From NCBI RefSeq assembly GCF_000317595.1, contig NZ_AEJC01000397.1, forward strand, positions 62,001-126,000: DNA of 64,000 nucleotides, read 5' to 3'. The position numbers were made by a program, and so were the translations under genes. Position 1 is the first letter of the stretch; each line of letters starts with the position of its first letter. This DNA comes from Streptomyces ipomoeae 91-03 (GTDB lineage Bacteria > Actinomycetota > Actinomycetes > Streptomycetales > Streptomycetaceae). The notes below the pieces were generated by a model. That model was not told the DNA's origin. It saw only the letters and a list, made by a program, of their open reading frames with translations, and did no database searches. Below are positions 1-8,952 of the stretch, in pieces.

Positions 1-121
1 CGGAGATGACCAGCTCGAAGTCCTCGTAGGTCTGGCCGAGCAGGGCGTCGAGCGACTCGGCCAGGTACTCCTCGCCGTTGTACACGGGCAGGCCGATGCT
101 CAGCCTGGGTCGGTCGGTCAT
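1..121 (-). CDS. Glycosyltransferase family 2, N-terminal fragment (runs off left edge)
   Basis: Only the first 40 codons are inside the window. The translation begins MTDRPRLSIGLPVYNGEEYL, the classic start of a GT-A fold family 2 glycosyltransferase, where the first beta strand is followed by the PVYNGE nucleotide-sugar binding loop. The start ATG (119-121) overlaps the stop of the flippase gene upstream in an ATGA, so it is translationally coupled to the polysaccharide operon. It would add a sugar to the lipid-linked repeat unit at the inner membrane face. The acceptor and donor cannot be told from this fragment. Confidence 0.85.
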   Translation of the reverse strand, partial: MTDRPRLSIGLPVYNGEEYLAESLDALLGQTYEDFELVIS

Positions 122-1425
122 GAGGTCCTCACTTCGGGAACGGAGTCGTGGCGGTGCTCGCGCAGGGCGGACCGCAGCTGCAGCCACCACACGGCCGAGC
201 TGCTGACGGTCGCGGTGGCGACGCCCCAGGCCGAGCCGACCGTGCCGGCGACGGCCGCTCCGCCGAGCCCGCCGCCGACATAGCAGGCGGAGGCGAACAG
301 CTGGGAGCGCAGGCTGCGCCGGGCCGCGCCGAGCGCACGCAGCCCGGCCGCGGCGCCGGTGCCGAGGCCCGCGCCCGCGACGCCGAGGGTGACCGGCACG
401 ATGAGCTCCGAGGCGGAGTGCCAGACGCCGCCGAGTACCAGCTCGCCGAGTCGGTCCGGCATCAGCAGCAGCGCCCCGCCCCAGAGCAGCGCGGCGGCGG
501 CCTGCCCGCCACCCAACAGGAGGCAGAAACCGCCGAGCCGGTGCGGGGCCCGCCGCAGCACCCGTGCCGCCTCCGGGACGGTGACCAGCGACAGCCCCAT
601 CAGCACGGCGAGGAACGGGCCGAGCAGGAGCTCGGCGCCCCGCACCGCGCCCACCGCGCCGACCCCGACGATCGCGCCGAGCCCGTACGCCCGCAGCTGG
701 CTCGCGCCGCTGAGGCAGGTGTTCTCGACCAGGTACCGGTAGCCGAGGTCGCGGTGCTCGCGAAGCCACTCGCGTGCTCCGCTCACCTGGGGCCGGATCC
801 CGGACTGGAAGCAGCCGTACACGGCGGCCACCGCGGCGGAGGCTCCCCAGGCGAGTACGAAAGCGGCCACGCTGCCCACGCGGGCCGCCACGACCATGGC
901 CGGGACGAGCGCGACGCACCACACGAGGTCGTTGACGAACGCCTTCCGCCCGGCGCCGGCGGCGAAGAACGAGAACCGCCAGGCGTCCTGCAGCAGCAGC
1001 CCCGGCAGCAGGACGCCGAGACAGGCGAACGCGGGCCCCACGCGACCGCCGAGACCGAGCCCGGCCACCAGACAGGCCGCGCCGATGGCTGTGCCCACGC
1101 CGAGTGCGGTACCCGACGACCGGGCCACCGCCCCGCGCCAGGACGCGTCCGACACGCCGCTGAAGCGCACCGTGAGAGGGTCTGTGGCCAGCCCGCGGGA
1201 GACGTTGAGCACCACGCCGTAGGTCACCCAGGCGAGGCTGAACACGCCGAACGCGGTCACCCCCAGCGAGCGGGCCACGTAGATGCCCACCGCGAAGTTG
1301 CTGATGCTGGAGGCCGCCTGGTCGGCGAGCCCCCAGGACAGCCGGCCGGCGATGGCCCGCCGGGCGGATCCGGCCGGTGGCGTCGTTGTCTGCGGATTCT
1401 CCCTCTCGGTGGTCATCGGCGTCAT
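118..1425 (-). CDS. Polysaccharide flippase-like membrane protein (Wzx/MATE superfamily)
   Basis: The 435-residue protein is almost entirely hydrophobic, with about 12 predicted membrane segments. It begins with a short polar Thr/Pro-rich tail, followed by a first helix containing SWGLADQAASSISNFAVGIY, the usual look of an oligosaccharide flippase. The family moves lipid-linked repeat units across the membrane. The ATG at 1423-1425 overlaps the stop of the DUF4910 gene (ATGA). An in-frame ATG three codons later is an alternative start. Its place beside a GT2, a Wzy-like polymerase and Wzz proteins in one operon supports the role. Substrate is unknown. Confidence 0.8.
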   Translation of the reverse strand: MTPMTTERENPQTTTPPAGSARRAIAGRLSWGLADQAASSISNFAVGIYVARSLGVTAFGVFSLAWVTYGVVLNVSRGLATDPLTVRFSGVSDASWRGAVARSSGTALGVGTAIGAACLVAGLGLGGRVGPAFACLGVLLPGLLLQDAWRFSFFAAGAGRKAFVNDLVWCVALVPAMVVAARVGSVAAFVLAWGASAAVAAVYGCFQSGIRPQVSGAREWLREHRDLGYRYLVENTCLSGASQLRAYGLGAIVGVGAVGAVRGAELLLGPFLAVLMGLSLVTVPEAARVLRRAPHRLGGFCLLLGGGQAAAALLWGGALLLMPDRLGELVLGGVWHSASELIVPVTLGVAGAGLGTGAAAGLRALGAARRSLRSQLFASACYVGGGLGGAAVAGTVGSAWGVATATVSSSAVWWLQLRSALREHRHDSVPEVRTS

Positions 1426-2696
1426 GCCTTGATCAGCCCGGCGCCGTGCAGGGCGTCGGCCGCGACGGCGACGGTGTCGAACGGCAGCCCGGACCGCTCG
1501 GCGACCTCCAGCAGACTGTGCTCGCCGTCGGAGAGATTGAGCACCCAGAGCATGGCCATCTGGGCCTGCTTGGTGTCGCTGCGCCCACCGAGCGCGTCGT
1601 ACAACCCGCGCCGGCCCAGCTGTGGCTCGCCGTAGGGGCTGAGGTTGAGGTACCGCCGGTTGCGGTCGAGGACGGCGAACGCCTCGCGGCACACGGCGAG
1701 CGTGTCCGCCATCGCCTCCGGGGAGACGAAGTCCAGATTGTCCGCCGAGGTGTGGTACTCGGGATAGCCCGCGTACGGGGTCCGGGTGAGCGAGCCGACG
1801 CCGAGGTTGAATCCCGGCGAGCAGAACTGCCGCTCGTCATAGCCGTACGGAGTGAACTCGGCGACGCGGTGCGGGCGTTCTGAGGCGGCCAGCACATGCC
1901 GCATCACCCGGTCGATCTCCGCGTCGCCGCGCCTGCTCTGCTTGTACGTCAAGGAGCCCGGGTCGCCGGCGCAGGCCAGCACCAGCCCGTGCTTGACCCG
2001 CTCCACCCGCTCCGCGTTGCGGGCCAGCCAGGTGATCGCCCCGATGGTGCCGGGCGCGAAGATGAACCGGTAGGTGTAGTACGGCGTCTCCTCGGCCAGC
2101 GCCCTGGCCAGGAACGTCGCCACCGCGACGCCGGCCATGTTGTCGTTGGCCAGCGACGGGTGGCAGACGTGGCAGGAGACGATCACCTCGTCGGAGACCT
2201 GCCCGGGGACCACGTGCTCGGCGTAGGTGAGGTGGCCGTCGGCGAGGGTGGAGTCGACGCGCACCTCGTACTCGCCGTCCGGCATGGCGTCCAGGGTCTC
2301 CTGGGCCAGGCAGAACCCCCAGTCCGGCTTGTAGTAGCTGGTCCGGTACGGCACCCAGGACGGGTGGTCCGGCAGGGTGTGCAGGTGCGCGCGCAGCTCG
2401 GACAGCGGCATGGTCCTCGACACCGGCACGCTGTAGCCGAGCACGTGCAGGCTGGACGCGGCGAAGTCGACGACCCGGTGTCCGGTGGAGTCGGCGATGT
2501 ACGCGTCCCGGATGTTCCACTCCTGCGGCACCGTCCAGTCGAGCACCTGCGTCCCGGTCGGCACCTCGTGCACCTGCAGCGGGACGTACTCGCCGACGAT
2601 GTCCAGGGTGGCGCGCACACCGTCGCCGGTGATGCTCCGGCACAGCGGGTACAGCCGCTCCACCAGCGCGTACATCTCCTCGCCGGGCGTGGTCAT
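1422..2696 (-). CDS. DUF4910-domain aminopeptidase-like protein of a sugar cluster
   Basis: This 424-residue protein matches the DUF4910 family, an M28-peptidase-like fold with a C-terminal winged-helix region, often found in surface-sugar and deoxysugar clusters. Candidate metal ligands are His179 and Asp185 in HVCHPSLANDNMAG, Glu289 in PYGYDERQF and His315 in EYHTSADN. The C-terminal 70 residues look like a small winged helix. The true substrate of the family is not established, and it may act on an amide or acyl group of a sugar rather than on peptides. The ATG at 2694-2696 lies 20 bases after the stop of the SDR gene. Confidence 0.7.
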   Translation of the reverse strand: MTTPGEEMYALVERLYPLCRSITGDGVRATLDIVGEYVPLQVHEVPTGTQVLDWTVPQEWNIRDAYIADSTGHRVVDFAASSLHVLGYSVPVSRTMPLSELRAHLHTLPDHPSWVPYRTSYYKPDWGFCLAQETLDAMPDGEYEVRVDSTLADGHLTYAEHVVPGQVSDEVIVSCHVCHPSLANDNMAGVAVATFLARALAEETPYYTYRFIFAPGTIGAITWLARNAERVERVKHGLVLACAGDPGSLTYKQSRRGDAEIDRVMRHVLAASERPHRVAEFTPYGYDERQFCSPGFNLGVGSLTRTPYAGYPEYHTSADNLDFVSPEAMADTLAVCREAFAVLDRNRRYLNLSPYGEPQLGRRGLYDALGGRSDTKQAQMAMLWVLNLSDGEHSLLEVAERSGLPFDTVAVAADALHGAGLIKA

Positions 2697-2716
2697 CGGC
2701 TGGTCGCCGGCCGCCG

Positions 2717-3742
2717 TCACCGGCGCCACCGCAGGGTGTCGTCCACGGCACCGGCGTCGGACGCCGCGCGCAGCACGGCGAGGCGCGTGAAGCGTCGCTC
2801 GAAGTCCTCCCGGGTCAGCCCGTGTTCCCGGTAGGCGTCGGCGAGTTCGAGCGCGCCCTGCTTCACCGTCCACTCGCAGTCGAAGCCGGGCACCGCGGCG
2901 CGGAACCGGGAGAAGTCCACCCGGTACGACCGCGGATCGGCGCCGGTTTCCCCGGTGATCACCACCTTCGCGCCGGACACCGCCTCGGCGACCTGCCCGG
3001 CGATCTCGGCGACCGTGACGTTGTTGGTCTCGCTGCCGATGTTGAACGCCCGGTCGTGCACCGCCTCGCGCGGCGCGGTCAGCGCGGCCGTGAAGGCCCG
3101 TGCGATGTCGGCGGCGTGCACCAGCGGGCGCCAGGGGGTGCCGTCGGAGAGCACCAGGACCTCGCCGGACAGCAGCGCGTGGCCCACCAGGTTGTTCAGC
3201 ACGATGTCGGCGCGCAGCCGGGGCGAGTGGCCGAAGGCGGTGGCGTTGCGCATGAACACCGGGGTGAAGTCGCCGTCGGCCAGCGCGTGCAGGTCGTCCT
3301 CCACCCGCACCTTGGACTCCGCGTACGGCGTCACCGGGCGCAGTGGGGCGTCCTCGGTGACCAGGTCGTCGCCGCCTGCGGCGCCGTAGACCGAGCAGGT
3401 CGACGCGTACAGGAAGCGCCGCACCCCGGCGTCGCGGGCCAGCCGGGCCAGCCGTACGGACGCGTGGTGGTTGATGTCGTAGGTGAGTTCCGGCGCCAGC
3501 GATCCCAGCGGGTCGTTGGAGAGCGCGGCCAGGTGGATCACGGCGTCGACCCCGGCCACGTGTTCGGCTGTGATGTCGCGCAGGTCCACCCGATGCCCCG
3601 GCGGGTCCGCGGGCGTCGGGCCGAGGACGCAGTCGGCGAACAGGCCGGCGTCGAGGCCGACGACCTCGTGCCCGGCGGCGGCGAGGACCGGGGCCATCAC
3701 GGTGCCCAGATAGCCCTGGTGTCCGGTCAGCAGTACGCGCAA
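2717..3742 (-). CDS. NAD-dependent epimerase/dehydratase (extended SDR)
   Basis: The 341-residue protein starts MRVLLTGHQGYLG, a Rossmann GxxGxxG nucleotide-binding motif of extended short-chain dehydrogenases. The active-site Tyr and Lys lie in a TPYAESKVRVED segment near residue 140, preceded by a Ser-rich STCSVYG motif. Such enzymes epimerise, dehydrate or reduce nucleotide sugars. The start is a TTG at 3740-3742, just after the stop of the PIG-L gene. The neighbouring cytidylyltransferase and C-methyltransferase suggest it works on a CDP-sugar intermediate, probably as a 4-ketoreductase or epimerase. The exact reaction is inferred from context only. Confidence 0.82.
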   Translation of the reverse strand: MRVLLTGHQGYLGTVMAPVLAAAGHEVVGLDAGLFADCVLGPTPADPPGHRVDLRDITAEHVAGVDAVIHLAALSNDPLGSLAPELTYDINHHASVRLARLARDAGVRRFLYASTCSVYGAAGGDDLVTEDAPLRPVTPYAESKVRVEDDLHALADGDFTPVFMRNATAFGHSPRLRADIVLNNLVGHALLSGEVLVLSDGTPWRPLVHAADIARAFTAALTAPREAVHDRAFNIGSETNNVTVAEIAGQVAEAVSGAKVVITGETGADPRSYRVDFSRFRAAVPGFDCEWTVKQGALELADAYREHGLTREDFERRFTRLAVLRAASDAGAVDDTLRWRR

Positions 3743-3745
3743 GGT

Positions 3746-4393
3746 TCAACCCCCCAGGTTGAGCGTGAGTTTGGTGACGGCGAACGCCTCGGCGTAGCGC
3801 TCGTGGCATTCGATGCCGCGGATCCGTGCGAGGCCGAGGAAGGCCTCCCGGTCGTACCAGGGCCGGTGCCGCTGCGAGGGGTAGTGCTCCTGCAGCAGTC
3901 GTACCTTCTCTTCGGCGATCTCCGGCGACAGCGGCTGGTACGCCGCCATACGGCCGAGATCGCCGTCCCACTTGACGATCTCGTAGCCGAGCACGAGGTG
4001 GTCGCGGAACGCGGTGGGTATCAGCTGCGCCAGGCCGCGGTGGTCCTGGTGCGCGTCGTCGGTGCGCGGGGCCAGGATCAGCTCCGGCTCGGTCTGCGCG
4101 CGCAGCTCCTCGACCGCCGCCTTGGCCTCCTCCCAGTGCACGGGCAGCCGGCCGTCCGGCAGTTTGTGCACGGTCAGCCGCAGGTCGGCGCCCGGGCAGA
4201 AGGCGGCGAGCGCGGCCTGCTCCTCCTGCTCCCGCTCGGTGCCGCCGCCGGAGAGCACCAGCGCGTCGACCCGGATACCCGGCCGCGCGAGGCACAGTGT
4301 CAGCAGCGTGCCGCCGGCGCCGATGGCGATGTCGTCGCAGTGCGCGCCCACCGCGACGATCCGGTCCGGGCGCCCGGACCCGAGCCGGATCAC
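3746..4393 (-). CDS. PIG-L family deacetylase
   Basis: The 215-residue protein shows the two metal-binding motifs of the PIG-L/LmbE family: AHCDDIAIGAGG near the N terminus, where Cys replaces the usual Pro of AHPDD, and DDAHQDHR in the middle. The family removes acetyl groups from N-acetyl sugars with a zinc ion. The start is a GTG at 4391-4393 that overlaps the TGA of the cytidylyltransferase gene (GTGA). In this position it probably deacetylates an amino sugar or a sugar nucleotide used in the polymer. The open frame extends further upstream, but that part is the shadow of the cytidylyltransferase. Confidence 0.83.
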   Translation of the reverse strand: MIRLGSGRPDRIVAVGAHCDDIAIGAGGTLLTLCLARPGIRVDALVLSGGGTEREQEEQAALAAFCPGADLRLTVHKLPDGRLPVHWEEAKAAVEELRAQTEPELILAPRTDDAHQDHRGLAQLIPTAFRDHLVLGYEIVKWDGDLGRMAAYQPLSPEIAEEKVRLLQEHYPSQRHRPWYDREAFLGLARIRGIECHERYAEAFAVTKLTLNLGG

Positions 4394-5184
4394 GCGCTCA
4401 CCGCCGCACTGTCCCGCTCCCACACGGCCCACGGGCGGTCGCCCCGCGCGTAGGCGGCGTCGAGCGCGGCCCGCTCCTTCACGGTGTCGGTCGGCTTCCA
4501 GAAGCCGCGGTGCTGGTGCGCCACCAGCCGCCCCTGCTTGGCCAGTTGGGCGCATCCGTCGGCGACCAGGTCCCCGTTCTCCGGGATGTGGTCGAAGACC
4601 TCCTGGCGGAGCACGAAGTAGCCGCCGTTCTCCCACAGCGGCAGTTCGCTCACCGCCGTAATACCGCCCACCAGGCCGTCCTCGCCCAGCTCCACACAGT
4701 GGAACGACGACTGCGGCGGCACCACCATCATCGACGCACCCGCGTCGCGCCGGGCGAACCGGTCGATCATCTCCGGCAGCGGGGCGTCGGTGAGAACGTC
4801 GGCGTAGTTGGCGAGGAACATCTCGTCGCCGTCCAGGTGATGCCGCACCCGGCGCAGCCGCTCGCCGATCGGGGACTCGATGCCGGTCTGCGCGAACGTG
4901 ATCGTCCAGTCCGAGATGTCGGTGGACAGCAGCTCGGTCCGACCGCCTCTCAGCACGAAGTCATTGGACGCCGTCTCCTCGTAGTTGAGGAAGAAGTCCT
5001 TGATGTGGTGCGCCCCGTACCCGAGGCACAGAATGAACTCCGTGTGCCCGAAGTGCGCGTAGTAGCGCATGACGTGCCAGATCAGCGGTCTGGGGCCGAC
5101 CATCGCCATGGGCTTGGGCACGTCGTCGGAGGTTCCGTTGCGCATCCGCATCCCGTAACCGCCGCAGAACAGAACGACCTTCAT
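4390..5184 (-). CDS. rfbF: Glucose-1-phosphate cytidylyltransferase
   Basis: The 264-residue protein has the sugar-nucleotidyltransferase N terminus MKVVLFCGGYGMRMRNG, with conserved Lys24 in VPKPM, and matches RfbF/DdhA-type enzymes closely along its length. These make CDP-glucose from CTP and glucose-1-phosphate, the first step to CDP-3,6-dideoxyhexoses and branched CDP-sugars. The ATG (5182-5184) overlaps the methyltransferase stop (ATGA). CDP-glucose 4,6-dehydratase and a 3-dehydrase are not in this window and would be expected to the left, beyond the GT2, if the pathway is complete. Confidence 0.9.
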   Translation of the reverse strand: MKVVLFCGGYGMRMRNGTSDDVPKPMAMVGPRPLIWHVMRYYAHFGHTEFILCLGYGAHHIKDFFLNYEETASNDFVLRGGRTELLSTDISDWTITFAQTGIESPIGERLRRVRHHLDGDEMFLANYADVLTDAPLPEMIDRFARRDAGASMMVVPPQSSFHCVELGEDGLVGGITAVSELPLWENGGYFVLRQEVFDHIPENGDLVADGCAQLAKQGRLVAHQHRGFWKPTDTVKERAALDAAYARGDRPWAVWERDSAAVSA

Positions 5185-6431
5185 GCTGTGACCTTTCGGG
5201 ACGCGACCTCGACAATGCTCAGTTCCGGGATGGGAAAGACCAGCCGGCCGCCCCAGTCGTGCACGAACGACAGCTGCTCGACCAGCTCGGCCCGCAGGTT
5301 CCACGGGAGGACGAGGACGTAGTCCGGCTTGTCGGCGGCTATCTGCTCGGGCGGCAGGATCGGGATGCGGGTGCCCGGGGTGAACCTGCCGTGCTTGTAG
5401 GGGTTGCGGTCGACCGTGTACGCGAGCAGGTCGGGGCGGATGCCGCAGTGGTTGAGCAGGGTGTTGCCCTTGCCCGGGGCGCCGTAGCCGACGACCGTCT
5501 CGCCGCGCTCGGCCGCCTCGATGAGGAACTTCAGGAGGTCCCGGCGCACCTTGGCCACTCGGGCGGAGAACTCGGTGTACCCGGACAGTTCCTGCAGCCC
5601 GGCGGCCTTCTCCCGGGCCAGTACGTCGGCCACCCGCTGCGACGGCTCGCCCGCCACCTCAGCCGGCCGGGCCCACAGCCGGATGGAGCCGCCGTGCGTG
5701 GGCAGCAACTCGACGTCCACGAGCGCGAGTCCGCCGCTCGCCAGCGCCCGGATCGCGGACGCGACCGTGTAGTACTGGAAGTGCTCGTGGTAGATCGTGT
5801 CGTACTGGTTCTCCTCGATCAGGGTCAGCAGGTGCTGCACCTCGATGGAGACCCAGCCGTCGTCGGCGACCAGGGCGCGCAGCCCCTGGGTGAACCCGAC
5901 CACGTCGGGGATGTGCGCGTACACGTTGTTGGCCACGACCAGCTCCGCCGGGCCGTGCTCTTCGCGGACGGCCGATCCGGTGTCCGGGCTCAGGAACTCC
6001 GTGAGCGTGGGCACACCCGCGTCCCGCGCCGCGGCGCCGACGTTCACCGACGGCTCGATGCCGAGGCAGCGGATCCCGCGGTCCACCACATGCCTCAGCA
6101 GGTACCCGTCGTTGCTCGCGACCTCGACCACGAAGGCGTCGGTGCCAAGAGCAAGGCGCCGCACGGCGTCGGCGACGAACGTGCGCGCGTGCTCCACCCA
6201 GGAGGTCGAGTACGAGGAGAAGTACGCGTACTCCTTGAACGTCTCCTCCGGCGTGATCAGCGGAGGAATCTGCGCGAGCCAGCAGGCGGTGCAGACCCGC
6301 AGGTGCAGCGGATACGCGGGCTCCGGCTGATCCAGTTGGTCCGCGGCGAGAAAGCTCTCACACGGTGGCGTCGCCCCGAGGTCGACGACGCTCGCCATCG
6401 CTTCCGAGCCGCAGAGTCGGCATCGTGTCAT
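5181..6431 (-). CDS. Sugar C-methyltransferase (SAM-dependent, zinc-binding N terminus)
   Basis: This 416-residue protein has the three-part build of sugar C-methyltransferases. An N-terminal zinc site uses Cys4, Cys7, Cys47 and Cys50. A SAM-binding motif, VVEVASNDGYLL, lies at about residues 101-112. A C-terminal domain contains GYGAPGKGNTLLNHCGI. The YHEHFQYYT segment near residue 215 is typical of TylC3-like and NovU-like 3-C- or 5-C-methyltransferases acting on 4-keto nucleotide sugars. With the cytidylyltransferase next door, it most likely makes a branched-chain CDP-sugar. Both ends overlap neighbours by 4 bases. Confidence 0.88.
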   Translation of the reverse strand: MTRCRLCGSEAMASVVDLGATPPCESFLAADQLDQPEPAYPLHLRVCTACWLAQIPPLITPEETFKEYAYFSSYSTSWVEHARTFVADAVRRLALGTDAFVVEVASNDGYLLRHVVDRGIRCLGIEPSVNVGAAARDAGVPTLTEFLSPDTGSAVREEHGPAELVVANNVYAHIPDVVGFTQGLRALVADDGWVSIEVQHLLTLIEENQYDTIYHEHFQYYTVASAIRALASGGLALVDVELLPTHGGSIRLWARPAEVAGEPSQRVADVLAREKAAGLQELSGYTEFSARVAKVRRDLLKFLIEAAERGETVVGYGAPGKGNTLLNHCGIRPDLLAYTVDRNPYKHGRFTPGTRIPILPPEQIAADKPDYVLVLPWNLRAELVEQLSFVHDWGGRLVFPIPELSIVEVASRKVTA

Positions 6432-7672
6432 CTACTGTCCCCATCCCCCCTGCTCGCGCGGGTTTTCCCGCCGCGAGTCAGTGCTGACCGACCCGCGATC
6501 GCGGTCCGGTACTCCTCCACCAGACGCTCAAGCCCGACGGCCGGGCTGAAGCGCTGCTCGTAACGGCGCCGGGCCGCCTGGCCCATCTCCCGGCCCAGGG
6601 CCGGTTCGGCCGCGATCCGGCGTATGCAGGACGCGAGCGAGGCGGACTCGCCCGGCCGGTGCAGCAGTCCGGTCACCCCGTCCTCGACGAGTTCGACGAA
6701 GGCACCGTGACCGGCGGCGACGGCCGGGACCCCCGCCGCCATCGCCTCCGCGACCACCAGGCCGAACGTCTCCAGAGCCATCGAGGGAGCCACCACGGCG
6801 ACCGACCGCGCGACGGCCTGCCGGACCTGGGCCGGGTCGAGCAGGCCGACGTACCGCACGTCGTCCCGGTCCGCCGCCCAGGCGGTCACCTCTTTCTCCA
6901 GCGGCCCCGCGCCGGCGAGCACGAGCGGCACGCCCGCACCGCCGCTCGCCGCGATCTCGTCCCACGCGGCCATGAGCAGCCGCACACCCTTGGCCTCCGC
7001 GAGCCGGCCGAGAAACAGCAGCTGCTCGCCGGCGCCCTCTCGGCAGGCACCCGGGTCGGGTACGAAGTTGTGCTTCACCGTCAGCAGCTCGGGTGGCATG
7101 CCGGACCGCACCAGGATGTCGCGCTGCGCCGCGGAGATGCAGAAGAACCGCTCCACGCCGGACCACCACCGCCGCCGGTTGACCGACAGGCTGACCGCGA
7201 GCGGCACCGTCGCGAGGCGGGAGCTCCGGTAGCAGCCGTGCCGCACGGCGGGCAGCGACGCCGCCGACCCGACGCACTCGGTGCACAGCCGGCCGTCCCG
7301 CTGCAGCGTGCCGGGCGGGCAGATCTGGGTGTAGTTGTGCAGGGTGGCGACGGCGGGCACGTCGGCGTCGGCGCAGGCGGCAAGCACCGCGGGCGACAGG
7401 AGCGGGAAGACGTTGTGGACGTGCACCACGTCCGGCCGCTCGGTGCGGAGCCGGGCGGCCAGTTCCGCGCGGACCGCCGGGTTCCACGGCACCAGCAGCG
7501 GCACCGCGACCTTGCCCAGCAGGGACCGGGCGGCGATGTCGTCACTGCGCCGCTCGAACACGTCGACCCGGTGGCCGGCCGCGCGCAGCAGCGCCACTTC
7601 CTCGTCGACGACCCTGTTCTCCCCACTCGGCTGCGCCGAGGAGTACCGGTTGTGCACCACGAGAACGCGCAT
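6428..7672 (-). CDS. Glycosyltransferase family 4
   Basis: The 414-residue protein begins MRVLVVHNRYSSAQPSGENR, the usual GT4 N terminus with a glycine-containing loop. It carries the EX7E-like donor-binding motif in ALETFGLVVAEAMAAG near residue 315. A Cys-containing LCTECVG segment near residue 140 is common in this subgroup. It transfers an activated sugar to the growing lipid-linked oligosaccharide on the cytoplasmic side. The ATG at 7670-7672 was chosen because the longer open frame upstream is a shadow of the polymerase gene. Its stop overlaps the methyltransferase start. Confidence 0.87.
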   Translation of the reverse strand: MRVLVVHNRYSSAQPSGENRVVDEEVALLRAAGHRVDVFERRSDDIAARSLLGKVAVPLLVPWNPAVRAELAARLRTERPDVVHVHNVFPLLSPAVLAACADADVPAVATLHNYTQICPPGTLQRDGRLCTECVGSAASLPAVRHGCYRSSRLATVPLAVSLSVNRRRWWSGVERFFCISAAQRDILVRSGMPPELLTVKHNFVPDPGACREGAGEQLLFLGRLAEAKGVRLLMAAWDEIAASGGAGVPLVLAGAGPLEKEVTAWAADRDDVRYVGLLDPAQVRQAVARSVAVVAPSMALETFGLVVAEAMAAGVPAVAAGHGAFVELVEDGVTGLLHRPGESASLASCIRRIAAEPALGREMGQAARRRYEQRFSPAVGLERLVEEYRTAIAGRSALTRGGKTRASRGDGDSR

Positions 7673-7674
7673 GG

Positions 7675-8952
7675 TCAGCTCACCTTCCGATCCCGGACCC
7701 AGCGCGGGACAGGTCGTCGGGGGACCGGGGGCGCCGGGAGGGGCGTGTCCGCGGCAGGGACGGCAAGGAGCGAGGCGGCCAGGGCCAGATGCAGCAGATA
7801 CGGCGAGGCGTCGCCGAGACCGGCCTCGGTGTACGACGAGATCGCGACGTAGCTGATCAGGAAGATCGCGCAGGCCCTCGCCAGCGACGGCGGCCGTAGC
7901 AGCGCGACGCCGCCGAGGACGAGGATGATGGCTGCCACGAGGGTGACGCCGACCAGACCCTGCTCGTTGTAAACGGCCAGCCAGCTGTTGTCGATCGGCA
8001 GCCCGCCGAACGACTTGTCGCCCAGGCCCATGCCGAACAGCTGCTCCGAGGTGGTCCGGGGGGCTGCCAGCAGGGCGTCCCAGACCTTGGCCCGACCGGT
8101 GAGGCTGGAGAAGTTCTCCTTGCTCTGTCCGCGCAGGAACCACGTCTGGAGCGCGGAGGCGAACCCCACCGCGGCCACCGTGACCACCAGCACCGCCCAC
8201 GCGAAGAACCGGCGGGCCGCGGCGCTGGTCAGGACGAGCGAGCCGATCGCCAACACCAGCCCGATGAGCAGGCCGACCGTGGCCGTCCGGGTATGGGTGA
8301 GCGCGAGCAGGACGAGTGAGGCGGTGATGACCACCGCCGCACTGGCCTTGTCGACCTGGCGGCCCAGGAGAAGCAGCACGGTGAGCCCGGTGATCACCGC
8401 GGTGTACTGTCCGATCTGCGGCGGGGTGAGCGGCCACAGCGCGCCGACCAGCCGCCCGCCGTAGAGCTCGGGCATGGCCGCGCCGGGTGAGACGGCCAGG
8501 CCGGCGACCACCGACACGAGCACCGCGAAGTACATCCGGATGTGGTGGCGGACGAACGTCAGGCTGCCGTCCCACCAGCGGCTGACCAGCCACAGTGTGC
8601 CGACGAAGAGAGCCAGCCGGGTGCAGCGGAACAGCGCGCCGAACCCGGACTCCAGGTCCGCGCTGGAGATCACGCTCGGCACCAGCAGCAGGGTGAGCAG
8701 GAACACGAAGGCGCTCGGCCGGATGCGCAGCCGGAGATTGACCGTGAGCGCCAGCGCGAACGCGGCGACCAGCGCACCCATGGTGACCATCTGGATGAGG
8801 GAGCGGGGCAGCGGGACGATGGTCTTCGCCCCGGCGGAGCCGAGCGTGTTGAGGCCCAGCAACGCCCAGACGATCCCGACGGTCTTCGGCGTGCCGGCAG
8901 GGGCCCGGTCCCTCTCGACCCGGTCCCTCTCGACCCGGTCCATCTCAACCAC
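7675..8952 (-). CDS. O-antigen ligase/polymerase-like membrane protein (Wzy type)
   Basis: The 425-residue protein has about ten hydrophobic segments and a large external loop containing FSSLTGRAKVWDALL, which resembles the Wzy_C/O-antigen ligase signature. It would polymerise repeat units on the outer face of the membrane. The GTG at 8950-8952 overlaps the stop of the beta-helix gene. An ATG three codons in (8941-8943) is equally possible. The first 15 codons come from a 15-base tandem repeat encoding RVERD units, described separately. Confidence 0.75.
   Translation of the reverse strand: MVEMDRVERDRVERDRAPAGTPKTVGIVWALLGLNTLGSAGAKTIVPLPRSLIQMVTMGALVAAFALALTVNLRLRIRPSAFVFLLTLLLVPSVISSADLESGFGALFRCTRLALFVGTLWLVSRWWDGSLTFVRHHIRMYFAVLVSVVAGLAVSPGAAMPELYGGRLVGALWPLTPPQIGQYTAVITGLTVLLLLGRQVDKASAAVVITASLVLLALTHTRTATVGLLIGLVLAIGSLVLTSAAARRFFAWAVLVVTVAAVGFASALQTWFLRGQSKENFSSLTGRAKVWDALLAAPRTTSEQLFGMGLGDKSFGGLPIDNSWLAVYNEQGLVGVTLVAAIILVLGGVALLRPPSLARACAIFLISYVAISSYTEAGLGDASPYLLHLALAASLLAVPAADTPLPAPPVPRRPVPRWVRDRKVS
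8906..8950. repeat. Three 15-base tandem repeats across a coupled gene junction
   Basis: The unit cggtccctctcgacc is present exactly at 8906-8920 and 8921-8935, and with two changes at 8936-8950. On the minus strand it encodes the repeated RVERD pentapeptide at the start of the polymerase. The degenerate third copy contains the stop codon of the beta-helix gene (8945-8947). Because the unit is 15 bases, copy-number change would keep the polymerase in frame. Confidence 0.9.
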
